64,000 nucleotides of DNA from positions 558,001-622,000 of the forward strand of contig NC_042508.1 in NCBI RefSeq assembly GCF_003054445.1, read 5' to 3'. Origin of the DNA: Pichia kudriavzevii. Taxonomy: Eukaryota > Ascomycota > Pichiomycetes > Pichiales > Pichiaceae. Shown here piece by piece: positions 17,253 through 28,400 of this stretch; position 1 is the stretch's first letter, and every line of letters begins with the position of its first letter. The position numbers and the translations under genes were made by a program. The notes under the pieces are model-generated. The model had not been told where the DNA came from, did no database searches, and saw only the letters and a program-made list of their open reading frames with translations.

Positions 17253-17682
17253 TGCTAAACAGTGCTCGTGTCTCCTTGGATAAGAAATTCAAAGAGAATG
17301 TCTTTTGACGTCGAATGCATGGCGTAATTAGAAGTTGATCATAGTTTCCTTTTTTTTTTTCCTCATCTCTGTGCTGGCTGTTTCTCATTTACATAAGAAT
17401 CCACCGCCATATTACAATTTCGTGGTAAGGCTGTTTTAGCTATGAGGTAAAAAAATGACTTGTATATACTTGAGGGAAAGAATTTGTTCTTGTGTTTGCC
17501 TACGACCTTCTGGCATCTGTTGTTATAAAGTTTGTTGTATTGGTGTATACATCTTAAGATATATATATTTTACACAAACATATATATATATATATATAAT
17601 GCGTGTAATATACGGTTAAAAGCAAAGTGGTGGCGTCTATCCATGCACAGGTATGACAATGTACAAGAAAAATACACACCTC
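17253..17682. other. Intergenic SND2 promoter and YPT1 3' flank
   Basis: It contains a T-run (17348-17359) and a (TA)n microsatellite (about 17580-17598) downstream of YPT1. Nothing else recognised. Confidence 0.5.
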
Positions 17683-18297
17683 TTAGCAACAACCGCCTTG
17701 GTTGGTGTTGACGGCAGTTCCCGCCAAGCTGACGTGCGGCTTGCTGCTGGAGTTGGCCGTGGTTTGTGCATCAGAAGTCATTTGGTCCTTGATTTGTTTA
17801 GACATTAAAATGAAGGCTTGCTCGACATTTGTAGACTCTGCTGCAGAAGTCTCCAAGAGCTGAATCCCCCTTGCATCTGCAAATTCTTTGGCAACGGCAT
17901 AGTCGACAACCTTCCGGTCGGTCAAATCGCTCTTGTTACCGACCAAAAGTTTCTGGACACTACTCGTAGCATACCTGTCAATCTCCTGCAACCACTGGTT
18001 GACATTGTTGAACGACTCTTGGTCAGTGACGTCGTAGACAATAATGATACCGTGTGCCCCCCTGTAGTAGGAAGACGTGATGGTTCTAAATCTCTCTTGG
18101 CCAGCAGTGTCCCAGATTTGTAACTTGATGGTCTTGCCGTCTAACTCAATGGTTCTGATCTTGAAATCAACTCCAATGGTAGAAACATAGTCTTGTGTAT
18201 ACGTATTTTCGGCAAACCTTAGAAGAAGACAGGATTTCCCAACCCCAGAGTCTCCAATTAACAAGAGCTTGAAAAGATAGTCGTAGTCGTTGTTCAT
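17683..18297 (-). CDS. YPT1: Rab GTPase Ypt1 (Rab1)
   Basis: A 204-residue small GTPase for ER-to-Golgi transport and autophagy. All G motifs are present: GDSGVGKS (15-22), effector loop [24 protein letters not shown] and ETSA. The C-terminal CC is the double-geranylgeranylation site. Near-identity to fungal Rab1 through the switch regions settles the assignment. The open frame runs upstream to a TTG (18309), but the conserved start [10 protein letters not shown] begins at the ATG at 18297. Normal length; no intron needed. It diverges from AMN1. Confidence 0.97.
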   Translation of the reverse strand: MNNDYDYLFKLLLIGDSGVGKSCLLLRFAENTYTQDYVSTIGVDFKIRTIELDGKTIKLQIWDTAGQERFRTITSSYYRGAHGIIIVYDVTDQESFNNVNQWLQEIDRYATSSVQKLLVGNKSDLTDRKVVDYAVAKEFADARGIQLLETSAAESTNVEQAFILMSKQIKDQMTSDAQTTANSSSKPHVSLAGTAVNTNQGGCC

Positions 18298-19100
18298 CTT
18301 GCCCCTCAATCACACCTCTTTGATAAAAGGATAGATGCTGTACAAACCGTCTCCCTCATCAACAAGGGCAAGCCAAAAATTAATTTTACAATTATATTTT
18401 TACTCGCTCTTGATTCTCTTACGTAAGTTACCGACCTCACCGTCTGTAAACCACTTGTTTCTAATCGACCCTTGCATGAGAAAGAGAAAAAAATACTGGA
18501 TTGACCACCCTCATACGTGTCATCATCCCGGAATTGATACTGGTTTGTAACCTCTCTGAGGTATAACATTCTTTTGCTCCCCAAAGGGAAAAGATAATCG
18601 ACCTAATCCAGTAAGGTGGCTGGTTGTAGCATGAATTTCCTCCTTAAATCGTGTGCCGAGATACACCAGCCATTTCCTATTTAGGAAACAGCCACTTTCA
18701 AGAGATGCCTATATTTATCTTTGCTAATTTGACACTTCTATTTATAAGGTACAATCTGCCCTCTCTCCATTTGTGAACACCGCAAACTGCTTATATCTGT
18801 AATCCAACCCTTTCACTGCGGGTCTCCTTTCACTACTCAGAAGCTTCTCATACCTTTAATTACTTAACTACAGTTGCATTAACTTGAAAATATACACATT
18901 TTCAGTTCAACTCAATTCCATTCAATTCTTCTTTTTTTTCTTTCATATTTCAGATAATTGTATTCATATTTGCATCCAGCCTTTCACTTATTAAACTTAT
19001 TTGCATTATTTCGAACTTTTACATGTTCCTCTAATTAATAAATAACCTAACTTTAGTCATTCGTTCCAATCCATCAGAAACAACATCAAAACTGTGCATA
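18298..19100. other. Divergent promoter YPT1 / AMN1
   Basis: 0.8 kb, with a pyrimidine/T-rich stretch before AMN1 (18860-19060). Short frames only. No RNA gene was recognised. Confidence 0.5.
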
Positions 19101-20912
19101 ATGGACCAACTAAACAATCCAAAACTAAGAAAAACTGCATCTTCCTTATCCATTCTGAGCAAAACAAGGAAAATATCTCAAGAGCTACAAAGACCCCTCA
19201 AAAGAGCAACATCGTTAAGCTACAGGGTCTTCACACCAACAAATATGGTCATTCCTACCTCCCTGTCTTCTAATTCTTTGTCTGCCCATAATCATAGTAT
19301 CAATGAACCCAACACTGCGACATTGGGTAACTTCTCCACCCGTGCCAGTAAGGCTACAAGAAGGTTCAGAAGTTTGAGGAAATTGAAAATTAAACATGCC
19401 GTTGAAACTCCAAGTACATCGCCAATTGGCAATTTCACATCTAGCGCATTTGAAGTGAATTTGATTTCACCTCCTTCATCTCCAAGGCATTTACAGGATG
19501 AAAATGATGATGAGGAGGAATCGACGAATGAATCTGAGACATCCGTTTTTTCAAACGATTATAATAACTACACAGAAATATCTTGCGAAACATCTCCGAT
19601 TACTAAGAGAGACTTGAGATTCAAACCTATTCTAGGCGACCTAAGTAACTCTTTGTTTCCTGATGAATTGGATCACCATTTGTGGGTTTTCCAAGAATCA
19701 GCATCTCTACGAAGACAGTCCAAAAACTGCCATAGAATTTTTCAAATTCCTGAAATTTTGGAATTAATTCTAAGACACGTTTCCCATGATTATACATCTA
19801 ATATTCCTGTGGAACCAAAATTGAAAAGACGTCCTCCTTTATCCTATAACCATTCATTGATACTCTATGGAGAAGAAGATGGGGAAAAAATATGGAAGAG
19901 AACAAAGTCCGGGGAGATTATTCCAACAAAACAACGTGCTGCTAAAAATCCAAATGTTCATAATTGTTTACTGGTTAACAAATTATGGAACTTTACAATG
20001 CTATCCATATTAAATGAGAATTTATATTTTGAAAACACCGAAAAATTCAAAGTTTTTGCTAGTTCATTGGATGTGATCAAAAAGCAACACAGCTTACAGC
20101 CTTTCTCAATTGTTTTGCATAAAATTAAAACCTCCCAATCATCAATTGAACATTTCTCCAGTGCAATAGATCCATACAGATTATCATGGTTGGAAATGTA
20201 CATTTGTCAATCCATTCTACCATCAATGAAATTGATAACATCAGCCTTGGAAAAACTAATACTTCCAGGGTGTACGTATTTAACAGACGACTACTTAAGT
20301 AACATTATTTTCAAAACCCCAAATTTGAAGACTTTAGACATACGTGCATGTGACCAAATAACAGATACCTCACTGTACTATATATCGCAACATTGTCCAC
20401 AACTGGAGGTCTTAAATTGTGGTCGACATAGACGTGGTGAACTAATCACTGATATTTCCATCGGCCAAATAGCAAGAAACTGTCCTTTGAAAACTATTGG
20501 AATTGCTGGGTGTGGAATATCCGATTGGTCCATCTGGGAAATAGCTTTGAATTGTAGTGCTACTCTAGAGAGGTTGAGTGTAAACTACTGTTGGAAACTT
20601 ACAGATTCTGGTATCTGTAAAGTTTTGAAGACGGGCATGTTGGATGGACTAAAAGTCTTGGAGATCAGAGGTCTGAACATCGAAAATGTCGAAGAATTAG
20701 TTTATTGGGAGAGGAGAAGTGCAAACAAAGGAAACAGGAAAGTTCTCATTGAAGCATGTGAGAGAATCGATAGAATGATTTATGATTTCCAAAAGCAGTT
20801 GCATTTGGAGATTAATAGAAACATATTGAGCGATTTGGGCAGTTGGTTAGAACAATCTGATTCTGACATTGACCATTCGGCATTTTTACGACGTTTTGCT
20901 GATGATCTATAA
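19101..20912 (+). CDS. AMN1: Amn1-like leucine-rich-repeat protein (mitotic exit / daughter separation)
   Basis: A 603-residue protein. The N-terminal third is basic and Ser/Thr-rich and probably disordered. A conserved stretch near residue 215 (FQIPEILELILRHVS) and VHNCLLVNKLWNFTMLSIL (about 290-308) resemble the F-box-like part of Amn1. Cysteine-containing LRRs follow (about 390-540): LILPGCTYLTDDYLSNI, LDIRACDQITDTSLYYIS, LNCGRHRRGELITDISI, LSVNYCWKLTDSGICKVL. The GRHRRGxLITD signature is typical of Amn1. In S. cerevisiae it turns off mitotic exit in daughter cells and promotes degradation of Ace2, affecting clumping. Slightly longer than S. cerevisiae Amn1 (549). A different LRR/F-box paralogue cannot be fully excluded. 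Confidence 0.78.
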   Translation: MDQLNNPKLRKTASSLSILSKTRKISQELQRPLKRATSLSYRVFTPTNMVIPTSLSSNSLSAHNHSINEPNTATLGNFSTRASKATRRFRSLRKLKIKHAVETPSTSPIGNFTSSAFEVNLISPPSSPRHLQDENDDEEESTNESETSVFSNDYNNYTEISCETSPITKRDLRFKPILGDLSNSLFPDELDHHLWVFQESASLRRQSKNCHRIFQIPEILELILRHVSHDYTSNIPVEPKLKRRPPLSYNHSLILYGEEDGEKIWKRTKSGEIIPTKQRAAKNPNVHNCLLVNKLWNFTMLSILNENLYFENTEKFKVFASSLDVIKKQHSLQPFSIVLHKIKTSQSSIEHFSSAIDPYRLSWLEMYICQSILPSMKLITSALEKLILPGCTYLTDDYLSNIIFKTPNLKTLDIRACDQITDTSLYYISQHCPQLEVLNCGRHRRGELITDISIGQIARNCPLKTIGIAGCGISDWSIWEIALNCSATLERLSVNYCWKLTDSGICKVLKTGMLDGLKVLEIRGLNIENVEELVYWERRSANKGNRKVLIEACERIDRMIYDFQKQLHLEINRNILSDLGSWLEQSDSDIDHSAFLRRFADDL

Positions 20913-21017
20913 CGATAAACCGAGAAATAAAGACCATTTTGGACCACTTTATATATACCTTTTCAGAATATACATATATATATATAAAAATATGTGTATT
21001 TGTATATATTTGAAAAA

Positions 21018-22265
21018 TTAAGCTTCGCAGAACGCTCTATAGAGGATGAAAGGTTTGGAAGATTCATTAACTAACTCAACTTCTGCACCTGGTGCAATAA
21101 AGTATACACCACCTTCAAATGCATCAAGAGAGATATTCTCATCGTTTTGGTTCAATTTACCGGTACCTTCGGTAACAATAACTATCGATGGGCCATCAAT
21201 ACCTTTCATTTGTGCCTTACCTGCATTGTCAAACTTGATTTGTAGGACTGAGAACTCGTCGATTGGAGGGTCATAGAGTGCAAATTTTGCATCACCAGAA
21301 CCACGAGGGAATGGGGCAGGTGGCTGTTTTTGTTCCTCGACGGGATTTGTAGAATAGGTTAGACTGCTGACCAAAACCTCAACATCCTTGAACTTTGGAG
21401 TAAAGCCGGCACGAATAACATTATCAGAAGCAGCCATACATTCCATGATATCACCGGAGATATATGCATGAGGTTCACGAGCTTGTAAAAACATTGCTTC
21501 ACCTGATTTCAAGTTACAATGGTTTAGCATTAGGCAACCGCAGAATAGACCAACATCTTTTGGAAATTGTTCATTCAAGCGTTGAATCAAATCCGCTAAT
21601 TCATTACCAAATAAGGATGGTTCTTCGACTGATCTCTTGACCAATTTAGTTGCAACTTCAGCAATAAAAGTTTCGTCTGAACTCATGACTCTGTGGAAAA
21701 CATTCTTTAAATTTTCCTTTGAGGGATTTGCAATGAAATCCTTTGTAGCCTTCTCGCCAACTAGTTCTGCAAATTCAGGAATAGTCTCCAACTCGTGTTT
21801 GATTGCTGCCAATGGCTTGAATCCACAGAATGCTTCAAAATCGGTAATTGCAACCGCCATCTCTGGTTTATGGTTATCATCTGGATAGTGTTCTGGATCA
21901 GAGGCATGTAATTGTTGTGCCAACTTCTTATCTGGATGTGCTTGGATAGATAGAACCTTCTTGATAGATAGAACCTTGTAAAGGAAGGGCAATTCTTTGG
22001 AAGACCCGAATTTCGCAATAACTTTATCGCCTAAGTACTTGGAGGGATTCTGCGCAATCAATTCAGACAATGGTTTGCCTGTCTCGTAGACTATGGTTGG
22101 CACCTTTGGATGTGTACCCATCCATAGTTCTGCATATGGGGTGTTCTCGTCAATCTTGACGTGTTCTGGATCATTAGCTGCTGCATATCTTGCAACTGCA
22201 GAAGAGGAACCTAACTTACCCCATGCATAGTTTTGTGGACCACCAACGACTCTAAATACAGACAT
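21018..22265 (-). CDS. PMI40: Mannose-6-phosphate isomerase
   Basis: A 415-residue zinc enzyme interconverting fructose-6-P and mannose-6-P, the entry to GDP-mannose for glycosylation. Type I PMI motifs: N-terminal RVVGGPQNYAWGK, ELWMGTHP, zinc/active-site box VLSIQAHPDKKLA (Gln108, His110) and EPHAYISGDI. The longest frame starts at 22334, but the family N-terminus MSVFRVVGGPQNYAWG begins at 22265 and the extra 23 residues are hydrophobic and unlike the family. S. cerevisiae Pmi40 is 429 residues. Cytosolic. AMN1 converges from the left (105 bp). Confidence 0.96.
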   Translation of the reverse strand: MSVFRVVGGPQNYAWGKLGSSSAVARYAAANDPEHVKIDENTPYAELWMGTHPKVPTIVYETGKPLSELIAQNPSKYLGDKVIAKFGSSKELPFLYKVLSIKKVLSIQAHPDKKLAQQLHASDPEHYPDDNHKPEMAVAITDFEAFCGFKPLAAIKHELETIPEFAELVGEKATKDFIANPSKENLKNVFHRVMSSDETFIAEVATKLVKRSVEEPSLFGNELADLIQRLNEQFPKDVGLFCGCLMLNHCNLKSGEAMFLQAREPHAYISGDIMECMAASDNVIRAGFTPKFKDVEVLVSSLTYSTNPVEEQKQPPAPFPRGSGDAKFALYDPPIDEFSVLQIKFDNAGKAQMKGIDGPSIVIVTEGTGKLNQNDENISLDAFEGGVYFIAPGAEVELVNESSKPFILYRAFCEA

Positions 22266-22647
22266 GTTTTTTTCTTTTAAACAAAAGGAAAGCTGAATAT
22301 AGACAAAAGAGAACAGAGAGAAAAGACAATCCATAAAAGAAACTGCTTATAAACAAAGGACACACCATGCGGAAACCGATGAAATGTCAGAATAATACGA
22401 AATTAACACGTTATTTTTCCTCAATTTATAGGACGACGCTGTGGAGTTTTTCCGGCCGGCAAAATTGGCGAGGCCACTCCACCGTACTATATTGATGCGT
22501 ACCTTATTTCTTCCAACTTTTCTTTCCCTTGTCAATTTGACACTTTTGGAGATGAATATTGGGATTACGGTGGAGACACTTTGCTTAAAGAATCCTTTTA
22601 TTAAGACTGGCTGGTGTTTCTATTTACGGTATCTTTATATATGGTCA
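22266..22647. other. PMI40 promoter
   Basis: 382 bp between two minus-strand genes. It contains a CCGGCCGG inner palindrome (about 22452-22459) and short T-rich stretches. No gene seen. Confidence 0.45.
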
Positions 22648-24324
22648 CTATACATCAAGCATTTCCTGACTGTCTATATCTGATCTGTTCTGGTGCATAC
22701 TTAACTTACTTCTAAATGATCCATATCCGTGACTTAGTCTTGACAGATGTAATAAGCTGTTTGATTTTGCAATCTGGATTGGAGTGGAGGACCTTGAAGC
22801 AGGTAGGCTTCTCGATGTGTCCTTCGGGACATATATAGGGGTTGGTTCTCCAACGGAGGAGTCATCGTCAAATACGGAACCATATTGAGGGGCCTCTTCG
22901 GTCAACCCCAACTCCATTAACGATGTACTTGAGGGATGGGGGCTGCTGGTGGGTGATTTGGGATCGAAAATCATATCCTTTAGTGAATCTGTGTATGTAG
23001 GAGGAACATCTTTCCTTTGGTCATGCGCCAATGAATACGGGTCGTCATTGAATAGAAAAGATTCTGGATTCATATCATCTATTGGACATATAAACAGCTC
23101 TGGCTCTTGGTCCATTAAGGGCGCTTCTCCAGCGTCTGCGAAAAGCAGTGTTTTCTCTTTCATGAATTCCACATTACCCTCGTTATCGATACGGGGGGTT
23201 TTCGCAAAGATGGGTATATCAGGATCGATATGGAAGGATAAGGGGATTTTTGACTTGATCTGAGATACATGACCATCTGGGTTAACCAAGTTGATAAACA
23301 ACAATAACCTATGTTTAATAGATATGGTTTTGCATCCAAAATCCGGCGAGATTTTCGTGATACTTTTCGGTAATGGCAATTTGGCCTCTAACGCCCAAAT
23401 ATCGTTAGACAATTGGTACTGTGGAATCGGAGGCATGCTCTGGTGATACACGACTTTCTCCTCGTTTATATCTCTATCGATTTTCATCTTTAGATATTGA
23501 ACAACTTGAAACGATATTTTACCTAGTTTCAGACCTTTGGTGATGGGTATTACAAGGATGTTGACCTTCAACGTCGAGCCAAGCGAGACTCCTTTCCTTG
23601 GTATACGTATCTTGTATTGCAGTTTACCTGGCCATGAATTTTCAGCAAGAAATTCCTCATTTCTAACCAATTCCAAGGTGGACAATGAACGAATTATACG
23701 TAAATATTTGCTAGTTTTCAGCGGTATATCATTATAGGGGACAATGGAAGATTGTAACATGTATACAATGTTTGCCGGTTTTAGAGACTCTAATGATTCC
23801 GGCGTGCCCTGTGGTATGGTTACCTTGAATGGTAGGCTATAATTACCGGCCGGAAGCTCAAAGACCGAATCGGATGACAGTGACGTCAACGTGGAGTCTT
23901 TAGAAAATGGAGTTACCCCAAGTGGGATATCATTTGTGTAGTGGTAGGTCTGTAAATTATTGAAATTAGGTAGCGGACAAGTCGTTGCACGTTGTTGGCC
24001 GTGGATGTTATTGGTCGCATCGTCAAAATCTTCATCCGATCCGATTGGTGAAGTGAGAAGATTGGTCCAGAAATGACTGTATACTGTGGTTGATGAAGTG
24101 TAGGGACATGTCGAAAGAATTTGTCCTGTAGATGTCCTGTAGCTCTCTACAAAGTCGATGTTTAGTGTCCCCAACAGCGTAAGTTTAACACACGAAATTA
24201 ACGTAGGTTTGGATAACGCAAATACCACATGGCCTTCCAGTAAACTCCCTGAAGACGAATCTTGTGGGGAACCCGAAATGACAAGTGTGTTTCTGATGGG
24301 TGTTTCCACACGGATGCTGTGCAT
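22648..24324 (-). CDS. Alpha-arrestin (ROD1/ROG3/CreD-like ubiquitin-ligase adaptor)
   Basis: A 558-residue protein. The arrestin-N fold covers about residues 1-150 (HSIRVETPIRNTLVISG, GSLLEGHVVFALSKPTLISCVKLTLLGT) and arrestin-C about 185-370 (PAGNYSLPFKVTIPQGTPESL; LQYKIRIPRKGVSLGSTLKVNILVIPITKG). A PPTY motif at about residue 440 can recruit the WW domains of an Rsp5/Nedd4 ligase. Such adaptors deliver plasma-membrane transporters for ubiquitination and endocytosis in response to nutrients. The frame opens upstream at a TTG (24366); the first ATG is at 24324. It is shorter than S. cerevisiae Rod1 and Rog3 and has one canonical PPxY. The exact paralogue cannot be set from sequence alone. 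Confidence 0.85.
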   Translation of the reverse strand: MHSIRVETPIRNTLVISGSPQDSSSGSLLEGHVVFALSKPTLISCVKLTLLGTLNIDFVESYRTSTGQILSTCPYTSSTTVYSHFWTNLLTSPIGSDEDFDDATNNIHGQQRATTCPLPNFNNLQTYHYTNDIPLGVTPFSKDSTLTSLSSDSVFELPAGNYSLPFKVTIPQGTPESLESLKPANIVYMLQSSIVPYNDIPLKTSKYLRIIRSLSTLELVRNEEFLAENSWPGKLQYKIRIPRKGVSLGSTLKVNILVIPITKGLKLGKISFQVVQYLKMKIDRDINEEKVVYHQSMPPIPQYQLSNDIWALEAKLPLPKSITKISPDFGCKTISIKHRLLLFINLVNPDGHVSQIKSKIPLSFHIDPDIPIFAKTPRIDNEGNVEFMKEKTLLFADAGEAPLMDQEPELFICPIDDMNPESFLFNDDPYSLAHDQRKDVPPTYTDSLKDMIFDPKSPTSSPHPSSTSLMELGLTEEAPQYGSVFDDDSSVGEPTPIYVPKDTSRSLPASRSSTPIQIAKSNSLLHLSRLSHGYGSFRSKLSMHQNRSDIDSQEMLDV

Positions 24325-24752
24325 GTTTGTTGGTTGGAGTAACGGTGTATTGAAATAAAGGGACAACTCATAAATAGCTGTGAGTGTGAGTTCTTAATCT
24401 AGGAAATGCTTTAGATTATATAATCGGTCCAATTTGGATCATCACTTTCTCTCATGACAGATTTTATTGGAATTGAGAGAGAGAGAAAAAAACTCGAAAG
24501 CGGGGTCCAGCCGTATAAAAAATAGGGGGTCCGAAAGCTTATCGCATTGTCTCTTTTTCTTTCTTTAAAAGGCCAAGTTTTTGGTGCAGAAAACGTTTTC
24601 TTTTTTTTTTTTTTTTCATATACACCCCATGAACAATCTGTTTCTGTTACTGGAAAAGAAAAGAACAATGTGATGGGAACGAAAAGGAGGAGAAGGAGGA
24701 GATGTTATTAATGGAAATGAATATGTTCATTTGTTAGACACGGTACTAGATT
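24325..24752. other. Alpha-arrestin promoter region
   Basis: Contains a T17 run (24600-24616), purine GAGA repeats near 24475-24490 and (AGGAG)n near 24686-24702. An 85-codon minus-strand frame (24411-24668) is low complexity and not convincing. Confidence 0.45.
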
Positions 24753-25169
24753 CTAAGTGCAACATTTATGTTGTTCCCCCCCCCCCCCCCCCATGTTTAT
24801 CAGATAGTAAAATTTCGAGTGTGAGTGACAAGGGGGCGGAAGGAGTTTCCCGTGTATGGGAGTTTTCGGATGGGTGATTCCCCCTCGGTCCCATGACATT
24901 TTGACAGACTTAACAAACATATTAATGAAACCAAGTTCCATATTCCGGATGGCAAGGCATATCTTAGAAACCTTTGCTGCATTCGAGGTCAAGGACTTCA
25001 CTTCTGAAATCATAAAGTTTGTTGTAGTTGTAGTTGCCCTACTAGAGTTTACGTTGTAATCAGTGTCAATTTCAGAGGAGAAGAGTGAAAAACTTGCTTG
25101 TGTTATTCTTTTCTGCACATATGCTTTTGGTTGGAATTCCTTTATATGTGAGACCTCATACTGACTCAT
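24753..25169 (-). CDS. Hypothetical protein, 138 residues, uncertain
   Basis: An ATG-initiated open frame. The middle (EVKSLTSNAAKVSKICLAIRN) looks helical, with possible coiled-coil character. The rest is Ser/Thr-rich, and the C-terminus reads through a C17/G17 homopolymer (24776-24792) as GGGGG before ending QHKCCT. I recognise no family. A homopolymer in the last codons would make the C-terminus unstable, which argues either for a non-coding frame or for tolerated variation. No intron signals were seen. Treat as tentative. Confidence 0.3.
   Translation of the reverse strand: MSQYEVSHIKEFQPKAYVQKRITQASFSLFSSEIDTDYNVNSSRATTTTTNFMISEVKSLTSNAAKVSKICLAIRNMELGFINMFVKSVKMSWDRGGITHPKTPIHGKLLPPPCHSHSKFYYLINMGGGGGEQHKCCT
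24776..24792. repeat. C17 homopolymer
   Basis: Seventeen consecutive C on the plus strand, extreme in an AT-rich yeast. Other long runs in the window: G19 at 50783-50801, C13 at 38151-38163, C12 at 27229-27240, G9 at 14672 and 34587. Confidence 0.9.
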
Positions 25170-27129
<1,960 letters not shown>

Positions 27130-27300
27130 TTGTTCATATCTAGTATTACTATAATAGCAACCCTGTTTATAGAGTATCTTGTATAGAGCCAACACGTTGC
27201 ATTTTCGCGGACTATAAAAGGGAGACATCCCCCCCCCCCCTCATTCTCCTGCTCGTTGGGATTTATTGACTCTCCTGGCTCTTGAACTTTCTCCTTTCTC

Positions 27301-27432
27301 ATCCTTATGCTAGGGCATTACGTGTATCAGTGAGGATTCGTCCGAGATCATGTGTTTGCTAGTTGAAAACTTCAACATGACTGCTCTCAGCTCTTCTTCT
27401 AGATGGGCTGGGGAATTTTTGGAACCCCAAAA
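27301..27432 (+). ncRNA. SNR14: U4 spliceosomal snRNA
   Basis: The first ten bases, ATCCTTATGC, are the U4 5' end that pairs with U6 in stem II. Next comes the 5' stem-loop with the Snu13/15.5K kink-turn, TCAGTGAGGATTCGTCCGAG (27328-27347), essentially identical to S. cerevisiae U4. TTTGCTAGTTGAAA (27355-27368) is the stem I region. The Sm site AATTTTTGG is at 27414-27422, near the 3' end. It is about 30 nt shorter than S. cerevisiae U4 (160 nt), through a shorter central/3' domain. The 3' end is approximate. Pol II transcription is expected; the upstream DNA from COQ5 is only 171 bp and includes TATAAAAG (27213-27220) and C12. Confidence 0.93.
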
Positions 27433-27829
27433 CCAAGACATTTTGCATGCTGAAGAAATGGCGGTTTGTCTTGTTGGCCACTATCCATGTCTGTGACAGG
27501 AGAGTGTCTGTTCTCTAATTGTTCATATTTCCCTCTGTAGCTCTAATGGCAGTGCCCGTTGTTCAAAAACTTTTGTAGCATTGGATGTGTAAACTGTTTT
27601 ATATGGCGTGTGCACCTCAGTATGTAACTGTACGAACACAACGCCTTCGTAGTTAGTGTGTTTTTTCACGGGTTTTTTTTTGCACTTATTTTTTTAATTT
27701 TACTTCCTTTTTTTTTTTTGGTTCTGTATTGACTTTTCATGCCTTTGGAATCAATCTCATAGTTTACCAAACATATCTTGCTGATAACTCTTTCTAATCA
27801 CATCACCAGCAAGTAAATAGAACTTTGAA
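27433..27829. other. Intergenic U4 / TMA20
   Basis: TMA20 promoter with T-runs (27669-27677, 27689-27694, 27710-27719). No further RNA or protein gene was recognised. Confidence 0.5.
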
Positions 27830-28369
27830 ATGTTCAAGAAATTCTCCAAAGATGACGTGCACACACGTACCAATGTGAAATCCTCCATTGCAAAGAACAT
27901 CAGAAACAAGATAGTTGAACAATATCCACTCCTCCAGGACCATATCGATGATATCATGCCTAAAAAAGTGTCAGTCTCCCTATACAAGTGTGAAGGCAAA
28001 ATCCAACTTTATGTTGTCAATGGAGAAATTTTATTCTATCAACAGTTTGATGATTTCATTCCGGAACTACGTCTAGTACACAAATATCCAGAAGCTTTTC
28101 CAAGGGTTCAAGTTGACAGAGGTGCAATTAAATTTGTTCTTGGAGGTTCAAATATCATGTGTCCTGGGTTGACCTCTAAGGGTGCACAGTTGCCGGATGA
28201 AGATTGGCCTGTTAATAAGATTGTTGTAGTTTATGCTGAGGGTAAGGAGAGTGCAATGGCTGTCGGTAAATTGGCAATGTCAATTAATGACATTAAAACC
28301 ATAAACAAGGATACGGGCGTAGAATTATATGAGTATTTAGGTGACGGTATGTGGAATTTTAGGGAATAG
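27830..28369 (+). CDS. TMA20: Tma20 (MCT-1 homologue), 40S recycling factor
   Basis: A 179-residue protein with an N-terminal DUF1947-like part (MFKKFSKDDVHTRTNVKSSI) and a C-terminal PUA RNA-binding domain (about 92-170; VDRGAIKFVLGGSNIMCPGL, then KIVVVYAEGKESAMAVG). With Tma22/DENR it removes deacylated tRNA from post-termination 40S subunits and affects re-initiation. S. cerevisiae TMA20 has an intron in its first codons; here the first codons are contiguous, so none is needed. Its stop lies 31 bp from the convergent YND1 stop. Confidence 0.95.
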   Translation: MFKKFSKDDVHTRTNVKSSIAKNIRNKIVEQYPLLQDHIDDIMPKKVSVSLYKCEGKIQLYVVNGEILFYQQFDDFIPELRLVHKYPEAFPRVQVDRGAIKFVLGGSNIMCPGLTSKGAQLPDEDWPVNKIVVVYAEGKESAMAVGKLAMSINDIKTINKDTGVELYEYLGDGMWNFRE

Positions 28370-28400
28370 ATTGTTTAAGTTACTTGTCAGCTTTTTACTG

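Noticed and set aside
18298-18309. Upstream extension of YPT1
   Set aside because: Begins at TTG; Rab1 proteins start at the ATG at 18297.
24411-24668. 85-codon minus-strand frame
   Set aside because: Driven by an A/T homopolymer (poly-Lys) and purine repeats; no homology visible.
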